A stretch of DNA of 64,000 nucleotides from Pseudomonas sp. MAG733B (GCF_036884845.1 NZ_CP145732.1:806001-870000); one strand, 5' to 3'. Positions 8,801 to 16,333 are shown, counted from the stretch's first letter. Made by a program: numbers and translations. The notes: generated by a model not told the origin, from the letters alone.

Positions 8801-9023
8801 CGCTGAATGCACCGGCAAACCGCTTGAAGAATCCGCTCTCGGCTTGTTGTTTCAGGCGTTCCTCGCTGCACGTGACCAGCCGTGAAGCATCCACTGCCAG
8901 TTGCTGGGTCAGCGCTGCGTTGTTCTGGTGCTGGGCAACGAGTGCCTCAACCGCTTCCTGCTCCGAGGCGTTCAGCGGTTGATTGAAGATTTCCTGGGGT
9001 GCTGCTTCGACCGTTTCGCTCAT
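5823..9023 (-). CDS. Large unknown protein with BNR-like C-terminal region
   Basis: A 1066-residue protein I do not recognise as a named family. The N-terminal half is helical and highly charged, with a FFKRFAGAFSGKNR stretch near residue 65. From about residue 740 to the end the character changes to Trp/Tyr/Gly-rich beta repeats with sialidase BNR/Asp-box-like motifs: YRSLDREHW (near 761), YYSRDAQNW (near 808) and MTSDKGYEW (near 976). That suggests a beta-propeller for protein or ligand binding. No P-loop, signal peptide or membrane segment is seen. It starts 12 bases after the upstream gene and is the last gene of the WYL-regulator block. A sensor or scaffold role in a conflict system is inference from context. 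Confidence 0.8.
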   Translation of the reverse strand: MSETVEAAPQEIFNQPLNASEQEAVEALVAQHQNNAALTQQLAVDASRLVTCSEERLKQQAESGFFKRFAGAFSGKNRQNQLQNQVDALHMQKFAWHYLKQLQQQNLINAQSIAVIRNNLGTMNEYIIETRNFVLVAVDKINRRLIRVENNTNFHQWSLNIEANKRRYKSMPKGLLVLNLAYDFMRSHPGVMLTTQDINHLIVTLEKLDVDCDEEVQLLSFIIDLIDQIETTSIERYRSVIELSFEEHVADSYFVQKNISGLAFNSLYYLSDEYDRIIDMISDGEVCDSDEKRERIISRFFGKAFSGLYTQYRMRDLIEEIIGGSLLTLEIYKDQHGLNALPDEPAEDAQAEPVALVSSLPDIHSHTFFDTTDDLDARHNYLLLFALCIENSASLNRQGREFLELLAHKAGCPQAPIEIAVLADNPRKVQDYLPILQDLLKGDDKTYTWLLDAFYLLTLCQKQIEGPHVLRILNALKPAQFKENFARGLVISTEQDEEQVLAAAEKLQQQTNGWKNIVRYRELRFEQTFTEARARLRTVGHEASSLSFDLTKATLKASDYSFFMEAWDDSFLSKVSSKVEGTAYTLGRGSCLSSLNEMRKKISEFISGHSSTLNQGNSMLARWGLPTISFKDESGYADFELDNSAANGDWYDQFNHFERQLDDTLSAFSNACADVAEQLAQFMEGRFDESVVERKAKQRAERLHQEQQEKLAKQSVVIEKDDRDHLFSIEWGQVQHPPCDPEKIQYIKTDGITWLIVDHDNRVYRSLDREHWQNVRLSATENAPAISQLYFVGGIWIAIAGYNDGFYYSRDAQNWKQTRFPDAQGWEFTRTEEVIRFNGLWLWRFKERKEYSYVEKGLIFDSTKTGSYDEVAIFCTADLDGPWLRWEDAPNFSEGIEVESIQPLPDGSSLLAFCKYNWVFKSLKKKNNAASFVSYYVAGKGWRTCTWASEDDSYDAPLITRMGQTVMCFYSDRVMTSDKGYEWKLQSKDIRINASAHLRDVSLFTTRWGREALYVSQTGENFAELVLEEGNWKHFAANEQGTLSVYSPNKHETFLRSGNYICQPKA

Positions 9024-9035
9024 TGAAAATATGCC

Positions 9036-10451
9036 TTAAAGATTATCGATCAGGTTCTTCAACTGTGTGCTTTGGGCTGCCATGGTCTTGACCTGGCCAG
9101 CAAAGTGGCGCTCGGACAAGTACAGGCCCTTGTTAAATTCGGCATAGAACGACTGCGACATCTGCAGGTATTCCAGCGAGTCATGCATGATCATTGCGTT
9201 ACCCACCACGTGTTCGGTGGCGGTCAGCGTCAACCGGAAACTTTTCTCGATGTGGTTGTCGATAGCGATGCTCATGGCCATCGTGGTGATCAGGCCGCCG
9301 ATAATGCCGCCCACCAGCGCACCGATCGGTCCACCGAGAGCGCCCACTGCAGCGCCCACCGAGCTGCCGACGACAGCTGCACCAGTCTGCAGTAAATTGT
9401 GGCCCGTTCGGGTTTCCAACTCTTCGCTTGTGATCTTGCCCGCGGCAAACAGCACCACGTTCTGCACCACATCCACGGCACATACCGCAGCAGCAGCTAC
9501 ACCATTGTTGGCGAAGGTGCGCTTGAACGCCGAGCCCGCGAACAGGGCAGGCAAGTTGCGTGCTGTGATGCTGACCGTCGCAGTCGCGATGCCTGCCTTC
9601 AGCGCGCTGTCACCGGCGGCGATTGCGGTGTTTTGGAGAATCTGGAAAGTCGCTTGCTCCACCGTGATTTCGCCGTCGCGGACTTGTTTGATTGACTGGA
9701 AAGTATTGATACTGCCCGCGATCACCGTAGTGATGACAGCTGCCGAACCTGCCGCGTGAAGGCTTTGTTGAACGGTGGCCTTGTTCAGGTAACCGTTTTG
9801 CATCTTTTCATGCAATTGCTTGCCTGCCTCGGTGCCGCTGCCCAGATGCTCGGCGTCCCGTTTGCCCAGAGGCGTTGACTGAACGCCCTCGACATCGAGG
9901 TTGCCCGTCGTCTTCTCGCGAACCTTTTCGGCGGCATTGGCCACTTCCGGCCGCGTTTGCTGGTTTCTCCGCATGTCTCGTTTGGCCGCTTCCTTGATCT
10001 GTTCGATCTGATCTGCAGGCCCGATGAATGCATCACTGTCCTGATACTGATGAATGCCGTCTTTGGTGGATCTGAATGCCTTCTGCGTGGCATCGCCATT
10101 CTTGAAATATTTCAATTGCGCTCCGAGCAGTTGCTCGTCGCCCTTCATGACCACGATATCGTGGGTGGTGTGATTCTTCGCTAACGGGGTGTTGGTGAAG
10201 TTGTCAGTGAAGGCGCGGACTTCCTTGTCCTTGAGGATCGCGTCCAGGTTGAATGATTCGGCGTGCCATGTCTCTGCGGCGAACCCACCTTTGATCGCGC
10301 TGTTTTGCGCGGTTCCGGCAATCTTGTCGATGATGGCGTTCGCGTGATTGATTTCGCCCAGCATGTGGCCAATCTTTTCCGACGCCTGGGTGGGCCAGAT
10401 CGGGCAGAGGCTGACTGAGCTGTTCAATGCCTTTTTAGTTTGGTTGTCCAT
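9036..10451 (-). CDS. Glycine-zipper membrane protein with possible nuclease-like N-terminus
   Basis: A 471-residue protein. Residues 55-120 (GGFAAETWHAESFN, then THDIVVMKGDE and GAQLKYFKNG) carry E60, D98 and Q112-x-K114 in the order and spacing of PD-(D/E)xK nucleases of the Mrr type, which often use QxK; this is a fold guess only. Residues about 150-220 are charged and helical. Residues about 300-400 are hydrophobic and glycine-rich (GAAVGALGGPIGALVGGIIG near 366-385), a glycine zipper likely to insert in or remodel membranes. The middle gene of the block, 55 bases after the WYL regulator and 12 before the large gene. It might be the effector; function unproven. Confidence 0.78.
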   Translation of the reverse strand: MDNQTKKALNSSVSLCPIWPTQASEKIGHMLGEINHANAIIDKIAGTAQNSAIKGGFAAETWHAESFNLDAILKDKEVRAFTDNFTNTPLAKNHTTHDIVVMKGDEQLLGAQLKYFKNGDATQKAFRSTKDGIHQYQDSDAFIGPADQIEQIKEAAKRDMRRNQQTRPEVANAAEKVREKTTGNLDVEGVQSTPLGKRDAEHLGSGTEAGKQLHEKMQNGYLNKATVQQSLHAAGSAAVITTVIAGSINTFQSIKQVRDGEITVEQATFQILQNTAIAAGDSALKAGIATATVSITARNLPALFAGSAFKRTFANNGVAAAAVCAVDVVQNVVLFAAGKITSEELETRTGHNLLQTGAAVVGSSVGAAVGALGGPIGALVGGIIGGLITTMAMSIAIDNHIEKSFRLTLTATEHVVGNAMIMHDSLEYLQMSQSFYAEFNKGLYLSERHFAGQVKTMAAQSTQLKNLIDNL

Positions 10452-10506
10452 GGAGCTTCCTTGGCATCATCTATATACAGAGGGTTGATCGGCGCGCTGT
10501 CGGGCA

Positions 10507-11532
10507 TCAGGTGCTTGTTGAGACGGCGTCGCAATAGAGGGTTCGCAAGTTGTTCAGCTTCTGGCTGATCTCATCGACCCAGACCTGTGGCGCATGGACC
10601 CGAATGTTGTCGTTGAGCCCAAAAATCCACCAAAGCGTGTCCCGGTCTAGCGACACTTGAGCGTGCAAGCGTTTCCAGCTGTGGTCAGGGAGGTCGCTGA
10701 GGCTCTGCACGCTGCTCAGCGGTGTCTCACTGAGCAGGGCGGCGATCTGCGGGTGAACGTCGGCGACCAGTTCGACCTGCGCATCGGCTTGTCGATGGTT
10801 GAAAATCCCTGTGTCGATGTAGTCGTCGACGTCGAACGTGGCGTGCAACTCCGCCACTTCATCCAGGACCCTGACCTCGCGAATGCGATGCAGGGCGAAC
10901 TGGCGAAGATCGTCGTAGCCATCAACCGATGCCACCAAGTAGCTGATGGCGTGTCGGGACACCAGTCCGGCGGGGTGCAGACGGAACTGCTTGAGTTCGC
11001 TTTTGCTGCGGCTCTGATACGTCACTTCCAGTTTCCGGCGCTCCAGCAAGCCGGTTGAAACCTCACTCCAGACCTGGGGTGCAATGCTGGCAGGAAGCAA
11101 GGTTTTGCCGTTGGGAACCGTTCGGACCCGCTTTGCCCAATCCGCCAGGCCGTTGTTACCCAGATCGCCCAGAAAGTTTCGGGCGCGCCTGAATTGGGGG
11201 CCGAGTTGGTCCAGCACCGCTTGCGGGAGCAGGGTGGTCAGATGTCGTTCGGAGAGGTAGAGCGCCAGCGCTGTCGGGGTGTCCATGTCTTCCAGTTTCA
11301 GCGGCGCGTCGCGAGTGAAACTCCAGCGAAAGGGAGTTTCACTGTCGTTGCACTGCAGCGAGAAGGGAATGGACAACCGGCTCAGATCGCGCTGAACGGA
11401 GCGCAGCGTTACGGAAAAACCCTTGTCCCGGAGCTTTTCCAGCAGTGTCGATGTAGCAATGCGCTGCGGCTCCGTGGGTATCAGACGCAGCAATGCGAAC
11501 AGCCGCAGCAGCGTATCCTTCGCTTGAGACAT
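10507..11532 (-). CDS. WYL-domain transcriptional regulator
   Basis: 341 residues. An N-terminal winged HTH (residues about 25-55, TSTLLEKLRDKGFSVTLRS then VQRDLSRL) is followed by a WYL domain (about 165-240; HAISYLVASVDGYDDL and RQFALHRIREVRV) and a WYL C-terminal extension. WYL regulators (CapW, BrxR and relatives) commonly repress phage-defence operons and are thought to respond to nucleic-acid or nucleotide ligands. It is the first gene of a three-gene minus-strand run with gaps of 55 and 12 bases, and its promoter region contains two perfect palindromes, so it probably controls its own operon. Confidence 0.88.
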   Translation of the reverse strand: MSQAKDTLLRLFALLRLIPTEPQRIATSTLLEKLRDKGFSVTLRSVQRDLSRLSIPFSLQCNDSETPFRWSFTRDAPLKLEDMDTPTALALYLSERHLTTLLPQAVLDQLGPQFRRARNFLGDLGNNGLADWAKRVRTVPNGKTLLPASIAPQVWSEVSTGLLERRKLEVTYQSRSKSELKQFRLHPAGLVSRHAISYLVASVDGYDDLRQFALHRIREVRVLDEVAELHATFDVDDYIDTGIFNHRQADAQVELVADVHPQIAALLSETPLSSVQSLSDLPDHSWKRLHAQVSLDRDTLWWIFGLNDNIRVHAPQVWVDEISQKLNNLRTLYCDAVSTST

Positions 11533-11585
11533 GGCAACTACCTTGTAAGCCTATTCAATGGATGGTCGCCATTTTGGCGCCAACT

Positions 11586-11624
11586 TAGCATCGATGCTAC
11601 GAGATCGGATGGCTTAGTGCCATC
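11586..11624 (-). promoter_or_regulatory. Two palindromes upstream of the WYL regulator
   Basis: TAGCATCGATGCTA (11586-11599) is a perfect 14-bp palindrome, and GATGGC-TTAGT-GCCATC (11608-11624) a perfect 6+6 inverted repeat. Both lie 55-92 bases before the WYL gene start in a 145-bp intergenic region, a typical operator position for autoregulation. Confidence 0.5.
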
Positions 11625-11677
11625 TTTCTGTATTCCATAAAACTAAAGTCTAGACATGTGCAATTGTCTGCGCCTGC

Positions 11678-11794
11678 TCAACCGGGGGCACGCCGGCTCT
11701 GGGCATCGCGTTTGAGATCGCTGTATTCGCGATAGAACGCGTAGCCTTTCTGCAGAACGACAAATAATCCGATCACTGCAAGCAGGTTTTTCAT
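11678..11794 (-). CDS. Small membrane protein, 38 residues
   Basis: Begins MKNLLAVIGLFVVLQKGYAF, a single hydrophobic N-terminal helix, then a charged tail (YREYSDLKRDAQSRRAPG). Its ATG overlaps the TGA of the zinc-ribbon gene by four bases (ATGA at 11791-11794), so it is probably translated by coupling. Likely a one-pass inner-membrane peptide with its basic tail in the cytoplasm. Function unknown. Confidence 0.6.
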   Translation of the reverse strand: MKNLLAVIGLFVVLQKGYAFYREYSDLKRDAQSRRAPG

Positions 11795-12054
11795 AAGTGG
11801 TTCCTTGATTTGCAGTCATTGTCTTCAGTGGGGCGACAAGGTATGTCGCGCTCTATCTTGTTCAGGATCAGAAATTCTTCCAGACGCGCCTTGAGCACCT
11901 CTTTGTGGGTCGCCTCCCGGTATCCGAGTGGCAAGTCATGGCAAGCCGGGCAGCTTGTGGGAGGCGGTAAAACGCTCGGTCTTGAATCACAACAAGGCAA
12001 GACGGTCGTTTTCCAGAAGCATTCGGGACAGACAAAGGTGAGAGGGAGTGACAT
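11791..12054 (-). CDS. Small zinc-ribbon-like protein
   Basis: About 87 residues beginning MSLPLTFVCPECFWKTTV. It contains CPEC, CC and CPAC clusters within the first 50 residues, suggesting a zinc ribbon, then a charged helical stretch (REATHKEVLKARLEEF). ATG at 12054 is chosen because the Cys-rich fold starts right after it; an upstream ATG at 12060 is possible and no clear ribosome binding site decides. Overlaps the following small membrane gene by four bases. Function unknown. Confidence 0.5.
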   Translation of the reverse strand: MSLPLTFVCPECFWKTTVLPCCDSRPSVLPPPTSCPACHDLPLGYREATHKEVLKARLEEFLILNKIERDIPCRPTEDNDCKSRNHL

Positions 12055-12200
12055 GAGCATGGCGACCACGTGCAATCTTCGGTGCTGCAAGATTGCTTTG
12101 CGGGAGCGACAGCACATGTCGCTCATCTGCAGGCGCTGAGTAGGAAAGGAAAGGAACGGAACGGACTATCTATATTGGGTCGACTTCTGCCTTTCCCATC

Positions 12201-12228
12201 AGGCAGAAAACGGCCAAAAGCAGCCACT
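12201..12228. repeat. Module-border motif, copy 2
   Basis: AGGCAGAAAACGGCCAAAAG followed by CAGCCACT; a relative of 5557-5584 and 21681-21708. It lies between the WYL-containing block and the HTH gene. Confidence 0.5.
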
Positions 12229-12270
12229 CCAACAAGTGAACACTTTTTGTTTTCCGTCAGTTTGCAAAGA

Positions 12271-12615
12271 TCAATTTTCGAGCGTTAGGCACGAATCAAT
12301 CCTCTCTAACACCATCTGAAGCTTCTGTCTTAGCGATGGGAGCTCCGATGCAGTCAACGCATGCGGTCTTCCTGCCATTCCGAGAAACGCAGCTAGAGCG
12401 AGGTCAGAGTGCTTCACCAGTGCCACCAAATGGTCGCCTTTCGGGCCATTACTTCCGGCCAGCCAGTTCTTAACTGTCCGCTCATTCGCGTTCGTCCAAC
12501 GCATCAATGTTTTCGTCGCCTGATGCGTCTCACCGAGCTCCTTGTGAAGGGCTTTAGCAATCTCCGCTGCATATTGCTCTGGAGCCAGAAAAGATTTGCC
12601 CGTTTTCGTGAACAT
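12271..12615 (-). CDS. HTH (XRE-like) regulator next to the serine recombinase
   Basis: A 114-residue protein with a helix-turn-helix around WTNANERTVKNWLAGSNGPK (residues about 40-60), then HLVALVKHSDLALAAFLG and a helical C-terminus. The ATG is preceded by GGGGAGAG about five bases upstream. It is transcribed divergently from the large serine recombinase across a 111-bp gap and is the obvious candidate to control it. Confidence 0.78.
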   Translation of the reverse strand: MFTKTGKSFLAPEQYAAEIAKALHKELGETHQATKTLMRWTNANERTVKNWLAGSNGPKGDHLVALVKHSDLALAAFLGMAGRPHALTASELPSLRQKLQMVLERIDSCLTLEN

Positions 12616-12726
12616 TTTTCTCTCCCCGGTCTTCTACCTTCAATAGAACTATTTCGGACAACGTGGTGGCTAATCACGGCTTGATGTCGCCTTAGTAGCC
12701 GTGGGTGAGATTGAGGATGGTTGTCG

Positions 12727-14292
12727 ATGCACAGGCTCATTGGCGCAGGTGATGCACACAATGGATCAAGCGCGACCTTGGCAGCCGCGTATGTCCGCAT
12801 GTCTACCGAGCACCAGCAGTACTCGACCGAAAATCAGCTTGATGTCATTCGCATTTATGCGGCCGCCCACGCCCATGAGATCATTAAGGTCTACACGGAC
12901 ATGGGTAAAAGTGGCCTTCGCCTGGAGGGTCGAGATGCGCTAAAACAATTGTTCTTCGACGTGGAGAGTGGTCGCGCCGACTATTCAACAGTTCTGGTCT
13001 ACGACGTCAGCCGCTGGGGCCGCTTCCAAGATCCAGACGTCAGCGCCAGCTATGAAGTGCGGTGCAGACAAGCAGGTGTCTCGGTTCAATACTGCGCGGA
13101 GCAGTTCACCAACGATGGCTCGCCAGTATCCAACATCGTCAAAAGCGTGAAGCGGATGATGGCAGGTGAATACAGCCGGGAGCTCTCGGTGAAGGTTTTC
13201 GCAGGACAATCTCGGCTCATCGAGCTTGGATATCGTCAGGGTGGGCCGGCGGGATTTGGACTCAGGCGGCAATTAATCGACAGCACCGGTTCACCCAAAA
13301 ACGAACTGAGCGTAGGTGAACATAAAAGCATTCAAACAGACCGGGTAATTTTGGTACCTGGCCCACCGGGCGAAGTCGAAATTGTGTTGCACATCTACCG
13401 ACTGTTCGTGGAAGAAGGCAGGAGCGAGCGCGAGATTGCCGATTGGTTAAATGCTCAAGGCGTGCTCAATGACCGTTCTAGAAAATGGTCTAGGGGCACC
13501 GTGCACCAAGTACTGATTAATGAGAAGTACGTCGGCAATAACGTGTGGAACCATAGCTCGTTCAAACTTAAACAAACGCGAACCCAAAACCCTCCTGAAG
13601 AGTGGGTTCGGGCGAATGGTGCCTTCAGCCCTATCGTCAACTTGATCCTATTTCAAGCCGCTCAGTCGATCATCCAAACGCGTTCGTATCGAATGCCCGA
13701 TGAGGAGATGCTGCACGTATTGAAGGCCATCTATGAACGTCGCGGTTTTTTGTCGGGTCTTGTCATTGATGAGGCAGAAGGGTGTCCTTCAAGCAGTGCT
13801 TACCAGCATCGATTTGGAAGCTTGCTTCGCTGTTATTCCCTAATCGGTTACACACCTGCACGCAACTACCAATATATCGAAGCTAACAAAAGACTTCGCG
13901 AGATGCACCCTGTGCTGCTTCAGCACACCATTTTGAAAATAGCGGAGGTGGGTGGCGATGTAACGGTTGATCCGAACACCGGCCTCATGCTGATTAACAA
14001 GGAATTGTCAATTTCTCTCGTGTTGTGTCGCTGCCAGGTTTCAATCGCTGGCTATAAGCGCTGGAAAATTCGTTTCGACTTAGGCCTGAATCCTGACCTG
14101 ACCATCGCCGTGCGAATGAAAGAACTCGAAGAAGCAGCTCAGGATTACTACATCCTGCCCACCATCGACATGGCATCCCCTCACCTACGGCTGGCGGAAA
14201 ACAATCAGGCATGCCTCGAGATTTACCGGTTCGAAACATTGGACATCCTCTCGGAACTGACGCGCCGCGCTGATTATAGGAGAGTGGCATGA
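12727..14292 (+). CDS. Large serine recombinase
   Basis: About 521 residues. The N-terminal resolvase domain has YVRMST with Ser26 as nucleophile, then VLVYDVSRWGRFQD, the D-x-x-RWGR hallmark. The central recombinase domain follows (residues about 210-300, EREIADWLNAQGV and INEKYVGNNVW), and an extended C-terminal region. It differs from phage integrases in lacking an obvious Cys zinc ribbon (only CRC near residue 437). ATG at 12727 is used; TTG at 12721 is possible. Its end overlaps the ParB-like gene (ATGA at 14289-14292), implying joint function. Base composition is AT-richer than the chromosome. Confidence 0.9.
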   Translation: MHRLIGAGDAHNGSSATLAAAYVRMSTEHQQYSTENQLDVIRIYAAAHAHEIIKVYTDMGKSGLRLEGRDALKQLFFDVESGRADYSTVLVYDVSRWGRFQDPDVSASYEVRCRQAGVSVQYCAEQFTNDGSPVSNIVKSVKRMMAGEYSRELSVKVFAGQSRLIELGYRQGGPAGFGLRRQLIDSTGSPKNELSVGEHKSIQTDRVILVPGPPGEVEIVLHIYRLFVEEGRSEREIADWLNAQGVLNDRSRKWSRGTVHQVLINEKYVGNNVWNHSSFKLKQTRTQNPPEEWVRANGAFSPIVNLILFQAAQSIIQTRSYRMPDEEMLHVLKAIYERRGFLSGLVIDEAEGCPSSSAYQHRFGSLLRCYSLIGYTPARNYQYIEANKRLREMHPVLLQHTILKIAEVGGDVTVDPNTGLMLINKELSISLVLCRCQVSIAGYKRWKIRFDLGLNPDLTIAVRMKELEEAAQDYYILPTIDMASPHLRLAENNQACLEIYRFETLDILSELTRRADYRRVA

Positions 14293-15200
14293 CGGTAATT
14301 CAAACCCCTCGCAGAGCCCGGATGCATGTAGCGGAGGAGTCGACGATTCGTCTAATTCCACTGAAAGACATCCGTGTACTCAATCCCCGTGCACGCAACA
14401 AACAAGTCTTCGCCAAATTGGTCGAGAACATCTCAGCATTAGGCCTGAAGCGTCCGATAACAGTCGCACCCACAACCAATGGCTGTGAAGCGTTTGAGAT
14501 AGTTTGTGGGCAAGGTCGCTTTGAGGCATTTCAAGCATTAGGTGAGCAAAAAATACCATGCATTGTTGTGAGTGCTAGCGAGGCGGATAGATACCTGATC
14601 GGTCTGGTGGAGAACCTGGCGCGCAGGAAGCATTCCAATATCGAGCTCCTGACTGCGATCCAAATTCTTTCCGAACGCGGCTACACCTGTCAGCAGATCG
14701 CCGGAAAAACTTGCCTCGACAATGGCTACATCAAAGGAATTCTAGTGTTGTTACGCCAAGGAGAGGACCGACTTATTGCTGCAGTCGAGAAAGGATGGCT
14801 GTCCATAAAACTGGCCATAGACATCGCTTGCTCTAAGGACGGTGAAGTACAACAAGCCATGATTGACGCCTATGAAAGCGGTCTACTGAAAGGCGAGCAA
14901 CTGATGAAGGTTCGCCGATTGATTGACAGACGGAAAACCTTTGGCAAGCAATATGGACAAATGCAAGCAAGCACGGAGAAGACTACACCTCAGAAGCTCC
15001 TTAACACCTATCAAAAGGAAGTACGGCGCCAGAAAGTCATGATCAAAAAGTCGGACATCAACGAGCAACGGCTACTGATCATCGTTACGGCCATGCGCAA
15101 ATTAATGGCCGACGATTACTTCAGCACCCTGCTTCGCAACGAAGAAATCCCTGATTTACCCAAGCCTCTCGCAGACCGGATATTTGGGGAGAATCAGTGA
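14289..15200 (+). CDS. ParB/RepB-like DNA-binding protein 1
   Basis: 303 residues. A ParB N-terminal domain (residues about 18-115): PLKDIRVLNPRARNKQVF, then VCGQGRFEAFQALGE, the counterpart of the GERRxRA nucleotide-binding box, and VENLARRKHSNIE for the ENxQR box. An HTH region (about 120-160) and a RepB-type C-terminal domain follow. ParB proteins are CTP-dependent clamps that usually partner ParA, but none is nearby; this copy is embedded between a serine recombinase and a second ParB, overlapping both. A role as target-recognition or accessory factor for the recombinase is inference. Confidence 0.85.
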   Translation: MTVIQTPRRARMHVAEESTIRLIPLKDIRVLNPRARNKQVFAKLVENISALGLKRPITVAPTTNGCEAFEIVCGQGRFEAFQALGEQKIPCIVVSASEADRYLIGLVENLARRKHSNIELLTAIQILSERGYTCQQIAGKTCLDNGYIKGILVLLRQGEDRLIAAVEKGWLSIKLAIDIACSKDGEVQQAMIDAYESGLLKGEQLMKVRRLIDRRKTFGKQYGQMQASTEKTTPQKLLNTYQKEVRRQKVMIKKSDINEQRLLIIVTAMRKLMADDYFSTLLRNEEIPDLPKPLADRIFGENQ

Positions 15201-16105
15201 TGTCAGAGATCAAGCAGGCTTTCGAGCAACGTGTCATTGCGATTCCAGTGGATCAAATTCTTCCATCGCGGAAGGTCGATCACCTGATGGCTGGTAGTAA
15301 AAAATATGCCAGCATTCTGAGCTCGATAAAAGAACTAGGCGTGATTGAACCTTTGGTGGTTCATCCCATACAGGTCATGGCTGGTGGGATATCTTCGTTC
15401 ATGTTGTTGGATGGACACCTTCGGCTAGAAGCACTCAAGTCACTCGGTGCGACTGAGGCCCTTTGCCTGATTTCTACGGATGACGAGAGTTTTACTTACA
15501 ACCGGCAAATCAACCGGCTAACGCCGATACAAGAACATAAAATGATCGTCTCTGCGTTGAAAAAGGGGATCGAAGCCTCTCGTATTGCAACAGTGCTAGG
15601 GATCAATGTTGATCGAGTCCACGCACGAGAAAATTTACTTCGGGGCATCGCGCCAGAGGCAGCGGAAATGCTTAAGGTTCGCATGGTGTCGCAGGATGTA
15701 TTTCGGTGCCTTCGTCAGATGAAACCAATTCGGCAGATCGAAACGGTTGAAATGATGATCTCGGCCAATTGCTTCACCAGGAATTACGCTCAAATGGTGT
15801 TGGCAGCGTCTCGTCCTGAGATGCTGATTGAACAAAAGAAAAAGCCAACCAATGAAGTCAGTGCAGTGGACATTGCACGGATGGAGCGGGAAATGGAAAA
15901 TTTGCAACACGACTATAAACAAGTCGAAGATACTTTGGGTGAAACGATGCTGGTCTTGGTTGTTGCCAAAGGGTACCTCATGCGTCTTCTTCGAAATCAA
16001 GCCATTGCTCTCTACCTGACACACCACTACGCAGAACTGCTTGAGGAGCTGGTCTCAATAATGGAGGCGGTGACATCAGATGCCCGCCAGCTAGAACGGG
16101 AATAA
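15200..16105 (+). CDS. ParB/RepB-like DNA-binding protein 2
   Basis: 301 residues, the same architecture as its neighbour but diverged: ParB N-terminal part (IPVDQILPSRKVDHL, then LLDGHLRLEALKSLG in place of GERRxRA), an HTH around LKKGIEASRIATVLGIN (residues about 117-133) and a RepB-like C-terminus with a coiled-coil-like stretch (ARMEREMENLQHDYKQVED). ATG at 15200 overlaps the upstream TGA by one base; GTG at 15197 is an alternative. Two consecutive, non-identical ParB-like genes suggest a heteromeric complex. Confidence 0.83.
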   Translation: MSEIKQAFEQRVIAIPVDQILPSRKVDHLMAGSKKYASILSSIKELGVIEPLVVHPIQVMAGGISSFMLLDGHLRLEALKSLGATEALCLISTDDESFTYNRQINRLTPIQEHKMIVSALKKGIEASRIATVLGINVDRVHARENLLRGIAPEAAEMLKVRMVSQDVFRCLRQMKPIRQIETVEMMISANCFTRNYAQMVLAASRPEMLIEQKKKPTNEVSAVDIARMEREMENLQHDYKQVEDTLGETMLVLVVAKGYLMRLLRNQAIALYLTHHYAELLEELVSIMEAVTSDARQLERE

Positions 16106-16153
16106 CAATACGTCATTAAGGACTATGCTGATATTTTCCATGGAGGAATCGAG

Positions 16154-16333
16154 ATGTCCAACGAAGACCTGCTCCCTTCCCTGCTATTCAAACTCAACGA
16201 TAATCAGCTCGCTTTAGAAGCTGCAATCTTGGAGCTTTCAAACTGGGTCGAGCAACGCGGGTCAACTGATGTCGCTAACAACGTGCGCGGAGCCCTGGAA
16301 GCCATCGACAAAACGAAGAGTTCATCAAGATGA
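16154..16333 (+). CDS. Small conserved protein, 3' end frameshifted
   Basis: 59 residues starting MSNEDLLPSLLFKLNDNQLA, with a TGGAGG ribosome binding site upstream (16141-16146). It belongs to the same small family as the gene at 16592 (shared pattern NQxAxxAAIxE...W). Compared with the decayed copy at 24067-24259, one A is missing in the run near 16308-16316. Restoring it would extend the protein with NEEFIKMTLSVMMAPE, where the copy reads NEEFIKITLVMMTPE. The natural C-terminus is therefore lost, and this may be a recent pseudogene. Function unknown. Confidence 0.65.
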   Translation: MSNEDLLPSLLFKLNDNQLALEAAILELSNWVEQRGSTDVANNVRGALEAIDKTKSSSR

